From Desulfobacteraceae bacterium (lineage in GTDB: Bacteria > Desulfobacterota > DSM-4660 > Desulfatiglandales > B25-G16): a DNA stretch of 5,561 nucleotides. How positions within the stretch are numbered: the first letter of the stretch is position 1; every line of letters begins with the position of its first letter. The DNA is taken from positions 1 to 5,561 of the forward strand of contig DAOVDY010000065.1 of NCBI GenBank assembly GCA_030669265.1. The letters run 5' to 3'. Position numbers and translations under genes: made by a program. Positions 1 through 5,490 of the stretch are shown piece by piece. The notes under the pieces were generated by a model. It searched no databases. It was not told where the DNA came from and saw nothing but the letters and a program-made list of their open reading frames with translations.

Positions 1-147
1 TTTCGGAAACCGATTTTCCCCGGCGACCAGATCCATTTTGAACTGACTGCTATGAGAAAAGGTAGCAGAATATGGAAGATGAAAGGCAAGGCAATGGTAA
101 ATAAGAAAGTAGCAGCAGAAGCCGAGTTAGTAGCTGCAATAAAGTAA
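1..147 (+). CDS. fabZ: 3-hydroxyacyl-[ACP] dehydratase FabZ, C-terminal end (5' truncated by window)
   Basis: An open frame runs from the first base to a TAA at 145-147 and encodes the last 48 residues of a hot-dog-fold dehydratase. The recognisable FabZ tail is visible: FRKPIFPGDQ near the start (the R-x-P-V-x-PGD element), then GSRIWKMKGKA and VAAEAELVAAI at the end. FabZ dehydrates (3R)-hydroxyacyl-ACP in cytoplasmic type II fatty acid synthesis and competes with LpxA/LpxD for the same hydroxyacyl-ACP, which is why it is commonly found between lpxD and lpxA. The catalytic His and Glu lie upstream of the window and cannot be checked. Its stop is 4 nt before the lpxA ATG, so the two are almost certainly co-transcribed and translationally coupled. 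FabA is less likely because of the short tail and the neighbours. Confidence 0.93.
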   Translation, partial: FRKPIFPGDQIHFELTAMRKGSRIWKMKGKAMVNKKVAAEAELVAAIK

Positions 148-151
148 AAAA

Positions 152-931
152 ATGGGAATAGATATTCATCCATCTGCAGTAGTATCCCCAAAGGCAAAAA
201 TAGCTGATGGCGTTATAATCGGGCCGTTTTCAATCATAGGCGAAAAGGTGACAGTTGGCAGGGATACTGTTATTGGTTCGCATATAGTTATAGATGGAAA
301 TACAGTAATAGGGGAAAAAAACAGGATTTACCCTTTTGTCTCCATTGGTTTACCTCCCCAGGATATCGGTTATCAGGGTGAGGATACCAGGGTTATTATT
401 GGGGATGAGAATATAATCAGGGAGTTTGTAACAATTAATAGGGCCACAACCAAGCAGGATAGAGTCACAAAAGTTGGGAACAAGAATTACCTTATGGCCT
501 ATGCCCATATAGCCCATGACTGTACTTTAGGAAATTCCATTATTATGTCAAATGCTGCAACTCTTGGTGGTCATATAGAGATAGGCGACCACGCCATCAT
601 TGGGGGGCTGGTAGCCATACATCAATATGTCAGGATAGGAGCATACGCATTTATTGGGGGGAAATCAGCCACGGTCAAAGATATCCCTCCTTATATGATA
701 GCATCTGGCGACAGGGCCAAATTGTATGGATTAAATCATTTGGGCCTTAAAAGGGAAGGATTTTCTCAAGAAGAAATCAATAACCTAAAAAAGGCCTATA
801 AGATTATATGGCGCGATCATCATTTAATGAATGAAGCACTGGAAAGGGTCAGGAAAGAGATACCGCCTTTTAAGGAATTGCAGATGTTGCTTGATTTTTT
901 AGTAAGCTCAAAAAGGGGAGTCGTTAGATAG
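152..931 (+). CDS. lpxA: Acyl-[ACP]:UDP-N-acetylglucosamine O-acyltransferase LpxA
   Basis: First step of lipid A synthesis: transfer of an R-3-hydroxyacyl chain from ACP to the 3-position of the UDP-amino sugar in the cytoplasm. The 259 residues match the family length (E. coli 262). Residues ~2-185 form the hexapeptide left-handed beta-helix; ~186-259 form the helical C-terminal domain starting at GLKREGF. The catalytic motif AHIAHDC places the general base at His122 (E. coli His125), with His119, His141 and His157 as E. coli His122, His144 and His160, and Arg201 as Arg204. The chain-length 'ruler' position (E. coli Gly173) is Gly170, which in E. coli permits a long (C14) chain. Two departures from E. 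coli are visible: Lys76 is Gly73 and His99 is Asn96 (VTINRA). No Shine-Dalgarno precedes the ATG (AT-rich taaagtaaaaaa); re-initiation after fabZ is likely. Identification is secure; the sugar acceptor (GlcNAc or GlcNAc3N) is open. Confidence 0.97.
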   Translation: MGIDIHPSAVVSPKAKIADGVIIGPFSIIGEKVTVGRDTVIGSHIVIDGNTVIGEKNRIYPFVSIGLPPQDIGYQGEDTRVIIGDENIIREFVTINRATTKQDRVTKVGNKNYLMAYAHIAHDCTLGNSIIMSNAATLGGHIEIGDHAIIGGLVAIHQYVRIGAYAFIGGKSATVKDIPPYMIASGDRAKLYGLNHLGLKREGFSQEEINNLKKAYKIIWRDHHLMNEALERVRKEIPPFKELQMLLDFLVSSKRGVVR

Positions 932-933
932 GT

Positions 934-939
934 AAGGGA
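934..939 (+). promoter_or_regulatory. Ribosome binding site that fixes the lpxI start
   Basis: AAGGGA lies 9 nt before ATG 949 but only 3 nt before the in-frame TTG at 943. The spacing therefore favours ATG 949 as the lpxI start over the longer TTG reading. Confidence 0.65.
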
Positions 940-948
940 CAATTGAAA

Positions 949-1749
949 ATGGATAAGATTGGCCTTATAGCCGGAAGCGGGAAGTTTCCTCTTTTGATAG
1001 CTGAATCAGCCAAGAGAAGAGGTTTAAAGGTAATTGCTGTGGCGCATAGAGGAGAGACCATGCCAGAGTTGGCTGATAAAGTTGATGAAATTACATGGAT
1101 AGGTCTTGGTCAATTTGGTCATTTACTCAGCGCTTTCAAATCAAGGGAGGTACGTCATGCTTTGATGGCAGGAGCAATTACTAAGGCCAAAATGTTTGCC
1201 AATGTAAAGCCAGATCTAAAAGGTCTAGAAGTTATTGGAAAATTATTAATTTTCCATGATGATGACATTCTAAGGGCTGTGGCTCGAGAGCTTGAAAAAG
1301 AAGGAATAAATGTTATAAGCTCAACTGATTATCTCCCGGAACTTTTGGCACCATCTGGCTGTCTTACCAAAAGGAAACCGAGCAAAGAGGAGATGGAGGA
1401 CATAGAATTTGGCTGGATGGTAGCTAAAGAATTGGGTCGCCTTGATATAGGGCATTGTGTCGTGGTCAGAAGAAAGACAGTCTTGGCAGTAGAGGCTATA
1501 GAGGGGACTGATAAGACGATATTACGGGGAGGAGCATTAGCTGCAAAAGGTGGGATTGTTATTAAGGTTTGTAAACCCAATCAGGATCTTAGGTTTGATC
1601 TACCTGCTGTTGGCAGCAGCACAATTAACGTTATGTCAAAAGTGAATGCATCTGTTCTGGCAATTGAAGCAGGCAAGGCCCTCATTTTTGATAAAGAGGA
1701 AATGATACGGCTGGCGGACAGCAACGGCATTGCTATAGTGTCAAGATAA
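949..1749 (+). CDS. lpxI: UDP-2,3-diacylglucosamine pyrophosphatase LpxI (DUF1009)
   Basis: LpxI hydrolyses UDP-2,3-diacylglucosamine to lipid X and UMP, replacing the unrelated LpxH in many bacteria. The product (266 residues from ATG 949; Caulobacter LpxI is of similar length) begins MDKIGLIAGSGKFP, the glycine-rich N-terminal motif of the family. It continues with VIAVAHRGET (~29-38), MAGAITKAKMF (~73-83), GRLDIGHCVVV (~163-173), LAVEAIEGTD (~179-188) and KVCKPNQDLRFDLPAVG (~206-222). The Asp in RFDLPAVG (residue 217) sits in the position of the essential Asp225 of the Caulobacter enzyme, by motif match. An N-terminal substrate-binding domain and a C-terminal catalytic domain are expected. 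It starts 17 nt after lpxA and supplies one of the two LpxB substrates. A TTG at 943 would add two residues but is badly spaced from the ribosome binding site. No truncation or frame break is seen. Confidence 0.95.
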   Translation: MDKIGLIAGSGKFPLLIAESAKRRGLKVIAVAHRGETMPELADKVDEITWIGLGQFGHLLSAFKSREVRHALMAGAITKAKMFANVKPDLKGLEVIGKLLIFHDDDILRAVARELEKEGINVISSTDYLPELLAPSGCLTKRKPSKEEMEDIEFGWMVAKELGRLDIGHCVVVRRKTVLAVEAIEGTDKTILRGGALAAKGGIVIKVCKPNQDLRFDLPAVGSSTINVMSKVNASVLAIEAGKALIFDKEEMIRLADSNGIAIVSR

Positions 1750-1755
1750 AGCAAT

Positions 1756-1877
1756 AGTCAGTAGTGAGTAAGCAGTATGAAGGGACGGACAACAGGCAAC
1801 CGACAATTCACCCTGTTAAATCCCCCAAAGGGGGTCCCGCCTGTAGGCGGGAATTTAACAGGGCAGGCAACGGACCA
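1756..1877. repeat. Degenerate 7-bp tandem repeat tract 1 (interrupted by a palindrome)
   Basis: AGT recurs every 7 bp at 1760, 1767 and 1774. The pattern then switches to cggacaa (1786-1792), caggcaa (1793-1799) and ccgacaa (1800-1806), three adjacent heptads differing at one to three positions. After the 53-nt palindrome the unit resumes as caggcaa (1864-1870) and cggacca (1871-1877). The unit cggacaa is a circular permutation of the caacgga unit in tract 2 (4021-4090), so the two are one family. The tract covers the lpxI/oxidoreductase junction and supplies the oxidoreductase ATG (agtATGa). Mechanistic origin is unknown; similar heptanucleotide repeats (STRR) are known from heterocystous cyanobacteria. 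Confidence 0.75.
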
Positions 1878-2838
1878 GAGATTAAAATTAGGTGTTGTTG
1901 GGGTGGGCTACCTGGGTGAGTTTCATGCCCAGAAATATGCCTCTATGGAAGAGATTGACCTTGTTGGACTTGTCGATATAGACTTTAAAAGGGCACAAGA
2001 AATGGCACGTAAGTATAATACAAAAGCTTACAATAGCCACACCGAGATACTTTCCCTTGTAGATGGTATTAGTTTGGCAGTTCCAACAGTATCACACTTT
2101 GAAATTGGACATGATATTTTGGATCATGGCATACATCTGTTAATTGAAAAGCCTATTGCCCTTAAACTAAGCGATGTAGATCAACTGATAGAAGTAGCAA
2201 AAAAGAATAATACTATTCTGCAAATAGGACATATAGAACGTTTTAACCCTGCTGTAGTTAAGATGGAATCACTACTTTCTAACCCTTTTTTTATTGATTC
2301 GCATCGACTTGCCTTTTTTACAAATAGGGGCACCGATGTAGATGTGATTTTAGATCTTATGATTCATGATCTGGATATTATCCTGCACATAGTGAATTCA
2401 GAGATTATAGAGATACATGCCGTTGGGATGCCTGTTGTGAGTGATAAAATAGATATTGCTAACGTGAGGATAATCTTTTCCAATGGTACGGCAGCAAATT
2501 TAACAGTGAGCCGGGTTTCAAATGAATCTCTTAGAACGATTAGGATCTTCCAGCCTGATAACTGCATATCAATTGATTATGGCAAGAGAAAGATCAGTGT
2601 AACCCAGTATAAAGGGAATGAAAAAAGCTTTACCGATTTACCCTCTTTGCCTCATAAAGAGGATACGTTTCCTGATAGTGATCCCTTGGCCGATCAGATT
2701 AGATCCTTTGTTGAGTCCATAAAAACGAGGACAGAGCCAAAAGTCACGGGAGTTGATGGGAAAAAGGCCCTTGCTGTTGCCCTTTCTATCATCGACCAGA
2801 TAAAAAGAAATAAAAGCAAAGACATAGTCCTGAATTGA
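1777..2838 (+). CDS. Gfo/Idh/MocA-family oxidoreductase in lipid A operon, GnnA-like (UDP-GlcNAc 3-dehydrogenase candidate)
   Basis: Predicted cytoplasmic NAD(P)-dependent sugar oxidoreductase of 353 residues. The Rossmann motif GVGYLG is at 42-47, the family IEKP with its active-site Lys at 123-126 (Lys125), GHIERFNPA at 151-159, and DLMIHDLD at 193-200 with the probable catalytic His197. The C-terminal sheet domain fills the rest. Family members oxidise a sugar hydroxyl; in Acidithiobacillus ferrooxidans the relative GnnA oxidises C3 of UDP-GlcNAc and is encoded between lpxA and lpxB, as here. No GnnB-type aminotransferase is in the window, so that substrate is inference. The first ~34 residues (to about DQ) are translated repeat DNA, rich in Pro/Gly. 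An in-frame stop at 1765 and the lack of any ATG, GTG or TTG before the GxGxxG glycines force ATG 1777, with only a weak GTGAG upstream. It overlaps lpxB by 4 nt. The family call is firm; the exact substrate is not. Confidence 0.9.
   Translation: MKGRTTGNRQFTLLNPPKGVPPVGGNLTGQATDQRLKLGVVGVGYLGEFHAQKYASMEEIDLVGLVDIDFKRAQEMARKYNTKAYNSHTEILSLVDGISLAVPTVSHFEIGHDILDHGIHLLIEKPIALKLSDVDQLIEVAKKNNTILQIGHIERFNPAVVKMESLLSNPFFIDSHRLAFFTNRGTDVDVILDLMIHDLDIILHIVNSEIIEIHAVGMPVVSDKIDIANVRIIFSNGTAANLTVSRVSNESLRTIRIFQPDNCISIDYGKRKISVTQYKGNEKSFTDLPSLPHKEDTFPDSDPLADQIRSFVESIKTRTEPKVTGVDGKKALAVALSIIDQIKRNKSKDIVLN
1811..1863. repeat. Perfect 53-nt palindromic element, three-way junction fold, inside coding sequence
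   Basis: The outer 11-bp stem pairs ccctgttaaat (1811-1821) with atttaacaggg (1853-1863) without a mismatch. Inside, ccccc (1822-1826) pairs with ggggg (1830-1834) around an AAA loop, and tcccgcc (1835-1841) pairs with ggcggga (1846-1852) around TGTA. No base is left unpaired at the junction, so all 53 nt except the two loops are paired. It interrupts heptad tract 1, is far more GC-rich than its surroundings in the two inner stems, and encodes residues 12-29 of the oxidoreductase. It looks like a small mobile or structure-selected repeat of the REP or palindromic-element kind. No other copy lies in this window. Confidence 0.85.
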
Positions 2839-3980
2839 GCCATAACAAAAGCGTAATGATTGTTGCGGGAGAGGCCTCAGGGGATATTTATGGGGCGCAT
2901 TTGGTCGTGGCGATAAAGGAGTTAGACCCTTGTATAGAATTTTTTGGTCTCGGTGGTCCAGAAATGGAGAGAGTCGGTGTCAGGATTATGCATCAATTAT
3001 CAGCTATGGCTGTAGTGGGAATGACCGAAATTGTACCAAAAATCAGATACATTTTTCGGGTCTCACGGGAATTAAAACAGTCATTAAAAGTTACCCCCCC
3101 AGACCTGCTGATACTTATTGACTATCCAGGCTTTAATTTGCATTTAGCCAAAAAAGCCCACTTGCTCGGTATCCCTGTTTTTTATTATATTCCTCCCCAA
3201 GTATGGGCTTGGCGGGAAGGGAGAGTTAGAAAAATAGCTAAAAGGGTAGACAGGTTGGCAGTAATTCTACCCTTTGAAAAAGAGTTTTACTGGAAGCACG
3301 GCCTAAAAGCAGAGTATGTGGGCCACCCACTTTTGGATATATCTTCACTTACAAGTGACAAGGAAGAGATTAAGGAACATTTAGATATTAATCATAATAG
3401 AACTCCGATACTCGGACTTTTTCCTGGAAGCAGGGATGAGGAGATTGGGAGTTTACTGCCGGAAATGATCGGCGCAGCCGAGATAATTTCACATGATTTT
3501 CCTCACCTATATTGTGTTTTACCTTTAGCATCTACAGTGAAAGAAAATGTTGTCACGCCCTATATAAAAAATGCCAAAATAGATGTTAGAGTTGGAAGGC
3601 TTGATACAAAGGAAGTATTAAAGATAGCGGATCTAGCGTTAATTGCCTCAGGAACAGCTACTTTGGAGGCAGCAATAATGGAAACGCCAATGATAATAGC
3701 CTATAAAGTATCTTTCTTAAGTTATATGCTTGGTCGATTCCTTATAAAGGTATCGAACATTGGCCTGGTAAACTTAGTTGCAGGTAACGCTATAGTTCCG
3801 GAATTGATTCAAGGTAAGGCAACAAGCCTTCGTTTAGCAGAAGAAGCCTTGGCCATCTTAAGAAACGAAGCCTTAAAAAGAGATATGAAAAAAGGCCTAA
3901 AATTGGTGCATGAGCAACTCGGTCAAGGTGGCGCTTCAAAAAAAGCTGCCCGCATTGCAGGGGAGATGATGGGGCTGTAA
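2835..3980 (+). CDS. lpxB: Lipid-A-disaccharide synthase LpxB
   Basis: A GT19 glycosyltransferase that condenses lipid X with UDP-2,3-diacylglucosamine to form the beta-1,6 lipid A disaccharide 1-phosphate at the inner face of the inner membrane. The length, 381 residues, matches E. coli (382). Motifs in order: VAGEASGD (10-17), FGLGGPEM (37-44), LIDYPGFN (94-101) with Asp96 at the place of the essential E. coli Asp98, YYIPPQVWAW (117-126), YVGHPLLD (161-168), LFPGSRDEEI (195-204) and ASGTATLEAA (271-280). The apolar stretch around 284-315 fits the membrane-associating region. The start is TTG 2835, giving SHNKSVMIVAGEASGD and a TTGA overlap with the upstream stop, typical of translational coupling. 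The alternative ATG 2856 would begin only two residues before the conserved VAGEASGD and would cut the first beta strand short. No clear Shine-Dalgarno precedes either start. Confidence 0.96.
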   Translation: MSHNKSVMIVAGEASGDIYGAHLVVAIKELDPCIEFFGLGGPEMERVGVRIMHQLSAMAVVGMTEIVPKIRYIFRVSRELKQSLKVTPPDLLILIDYPGFNLHLAKKAHLLGIPVFYYIPPQVWAWREGRVRKIAKRVDRLAVILPFEKEFYWKHGLKAEYVGHPLLDISSLTSDKEEIKEHLDINHNRTPILGLFPGSRDEEIGSLLPEMIGAAEIISHDFPHLYCVLPLASTVKENVVTPYIKNAKIDVRVGRLDTKEVLKIADLALIASGTATLEAAIMETPMIIAYKVSFLSYMLGRFLIKVSNIGLVNLVAGNAIVPELIQGKATSLRLAEEALAILRNEALKRDMKKGLKLVHEQLGQGGASKKAARIAGEMMGL

Positions 3981-4020
3981 CTGTCAAGTGCCTAAAGTGA
4001 ACTTAACTAAGACATCAATT

Positions 4021-4090
4021 GTTAGCGGTAAGTTGCCAATCGCAAAAACAACGGGCAACGGGCAATGGACTACGTACAACGGACAAAGAT
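4021..4090. repeat. Degenerate 7-bp tandem repeat tract 2, ten heptads in phase abutting the next ATG
   Basis: The tract reads in one 7-bp phase: gttagcg, gtaagtt, gccaatc, gcaaaaa, caacggg, caacggg, caatgga, ctacgta, caacgga, caaagat, ending exactly at base 4090 before ATG 4091. The first three units are GT-type and the later six CAA-type, so the halves are partly inverted and can pair (gttgcc 4032-4037 with ggcaac 4054-4059). This makes up most of the 110-bp gap between lpxB and the regulator. The remaining part, 3981-4020, holds no gene, no clear promoter boxes and no terminator; it repeats aagtg at 3986 and 3995. GGA in the ninth heptad (4081-4083) is the only Shine-Dalgarno-like core for the next gene. 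Confidence 0.8.
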
Positions 4091-5443
4091 ATGGCAGATA
4101 CAGTACTTATAGTAGATGATGAGCCAAGTATAATTCAATCCTTACGCGGTATTCTTGCTGATGAAGGGTTTGAGGTTATGACTGCCGATGGAGGTCTAAA
4201 GGCTCTGGATATAATAAAGGAGACCATTCCGGAGATTATATTGCTTGATATCTGGATGCCGGATATCGATGGCATAGAAACATTGAAGAGGATTAGGGAA
4301 TTATATCCAAGTGTGCAGGTAATTATGATCTCAGGTCATGGCACTATCGAAAATGCGGTCAGGGCTACGAAATTGGGCGCCTATGACTTTATTGAAAAAC
4401 CTCTTTCGCTGGAGAAGGTCCTTTTATCGGTAAATAATGCACTGAAATACAATAAAATGGAGACAGAGCTTGATCTTTTCAAGGAGAGAGATAGACAAAG
4501 GTATCAGATAACCGGACATGGTCAGGCTATTACTGACTTAAAAAAACAAATAGAGATTGTGGCTCCAAGTGATGCATGGGTGCTTATTGTTGGAGAAAAT
4601 GGGACTGGTAAGGAATTAGTAGCCCATACAATCCACAGATTAAGCAGAAGGAAAGACAAACCAATAATTGAGGTTAATTGCGCTGCTATCCCAGAGGATT
4701 TGATCGAGTCAGAGCTTTTTGGACACGAAAAAGGCTCATTCACTGGGGCTACTACTATGAAGACAGGGAAATTTGATCAGGCTAATAGTGGAATGTTATT
4801 TTTAGACGAAATTGGTGATATGAGCCTCAAGGCACAGTCAAAGGTTCTGCGTATTTTACAAGAGCAGAGATTTGAGCGCGTAGGAGGGAGCAGAACCATT
4901 AAGGTGGATGTCCGTGTTATAGCTGCAACTAATAAGAATCTGGAAGAAGAGATTGCTAAGGGAACATTCAGGGAAGACCTTTACTTTCGCCTCAATGTTA
5001 TACCTATCAGGGTTCCTCCATTACGGGAGCGTGTTGATGATATACAAGAATTTGTAAATGAATTTTTGGATGAGTTTTCCCTTGATACCAAGAAAGAACG
5101 CAAATTTCTTAGTCATGAGGCCCTGGAATTGCTAAAAAAGTATACCTGGCCAGGCAATATCAGGGAGCTTAAGAATTTGGTAGAAAGGATGGCTATTATG
5201 TATCCTGGTAAGGTAATCGATGCAAAAGATATACCCCCTCCCTTTAACACATCCAGAATTGAAGAGAGTAAGTTGGATTCCTTTTTTTCTTTTGATAGCT
5301 TTAAGGAGGCCAGAGAGACGTTTGAAAAAAACTTTATTGAAAGCAAATTAAAAAAGTTCGGAGGAAATATTTCTAAAACTGCCGAAGCTATAGGAGTTGA
5401 AAGAAGCAATCTCCATAAAAAGATAAAGCTTTATGGGCTTTAA
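4091..5443 (+). CDS. NtrX-like sigma-54-dependent response regulator (REC-AAA+-Fis HTH)
   Basis: A 450-residue cytoplasmic DNA-binding activator. The receiver domain (~4-120) has Asp9/Asp10, phospho-acceptor Asp53 (LLDIWMP), Ser81 and Lys103 (IEKP). The AAA+ domain (~140-375) has Walker A GENGTGKE (168-175), the sigma-54 contact loop GSFTGA (215-220), Walker B MLFLDEIGD (235-243), the FREDLYFRLNV arginine-finger region (293-303) and WPGNIREL (353-360). The C-terminal Fis-type helix-turn-helix (~412-450) ends GNISKTAEAIGVERSNLHKKIK, close to the NtrX ending. It should be phosphorylated by a histidine kinase (not in the window) and drive sigma-54 promoters by ATP hydrolysis. ATG 4091 is chosen because it directly precedes the receiver's first strand; a TTG at 4019 would only add 24 residues of translated repeat DNA. 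The loop has Ser for the usual Ala, a common tolerated variant. NtrC-type assignment is certain, NtrX orthology likely. Whether it controls the lipid A genes is unknown. Confidence 0.93.
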   Translation: MADTVLIVDDEPSIIQSLRGILADEGFEVMTADGGLKALDIIKETIPEIILLDIWMPDIDGIETLKRIRELYPSVQVIMISGHGTIENAVRATKLGAYDFIEKPLSLEKVLLSVNNALKYNKMETELDLFKERDRQRYQITGHGQAITDLKKQIEIVAPSDAWVLIVGENGTGKELVAHTIHRLSRRKDKPIIEVNCAAIPEDLIESELFGHEKGSFTGATTMKTGKFDQANSGMLFLDEIGDMSLKAQSKVLRILQEQRFERVGGSRTIKVDVRVIAATNKNLEEEIAKGTFREDLYFRLNVIPIRVPPLRERVDDIQEFVNEFLDEFSLDTKKERKFLSHEALELLKKYTWPGNIRELKNLVERMAIMYPGKVIDAKDIPPPFNTSRIEESKLDSFFSFDSFKEARETFEKNFIESKLKKFGGNISKTAEAIGVERSNLHKKIKLYGL

Positions 5444-5448
5444 TACTT

Positions 5449-5490
5449 GTTACTGGTTGCTGGTTATTCGTTACTCGTAGCTCGCAACGA
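5449..5490. repeat. Degenerate 7-bp tandem repeat tract 3, opposite orientation
   Basis: Six contiguous units: gttactg, gttgctg, gttattc, gttactc, gtagctc and gcaacga. Five of them follow gtNNctS or a one-base variant. The reverse complement gives CAGTAAC/CAGCAAC units, so the CAAC-type strand is opposite to that of the CAA-rich half of tract 2. It begins 5 bp after the regulator stop. No U-tailed hairpin is present, so it is not an intrinsic terminator. Confidence 0.75.

Noticed and set aside
943..948. TTG start for lpxI two codons upstream of ATG 949.
   Set aside because: It lies only 3 nt from the AAGGGA ribosome binding site; ATG 949 has normal spacing and matches the family N-terminus.
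1343..1362. TTGGCACCATCTGGCTGT as a sigma-54 promoter.
   Set aside because: The -24 half looks good, but the -12 half lacks TTGC at the right spacing and the site lies deep inside lpxI.
1329..1580. Reverse-strand open frame inside lpxI, and similar ones at 2364-2567, 3790-3987, 4522-4743 and 5113-5409.
   Set aside because: All lie antisense within well-identified genes, resemble no known family, and are best explained as shadows of the + strand coding sequence.
1811..1863. Palindrome as a rho-independent terminator after lpxI.
   Set aside because: No T-run follows the stem (it is followed by caggcaacgg), the element is inside an open frame, and the operon continues.
1756..1877. Repeat tracts as a CRISPR array.
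   Set aside because: Units are 7 bp, contiguous and degenerate, with no conserved 25-40 bp repeat, no spacers and no cas genes.
3094..3100. Run of seven C residues in lpxB as a possible frameshift or slippage site.
   Set aside because: The frame is intact through it (VTPPDLL) and LpxB motifs continue on both sides at normal spacing.
2930..3121. Short + strand open frame overlapping lpxB in another frame.
   Set aside because: It lies wholly within conserved LpxB coding sequence and its product shows no recognisable motif.
4019..4090. Longer reading of the response regulator from TTG 4019, adding 24 N-terminal residues.
   Set aside because: The added residues are translated 7-bp repeats with no domain resemblance, and ATG 4091 sits exactly where a receiver domain should begin.
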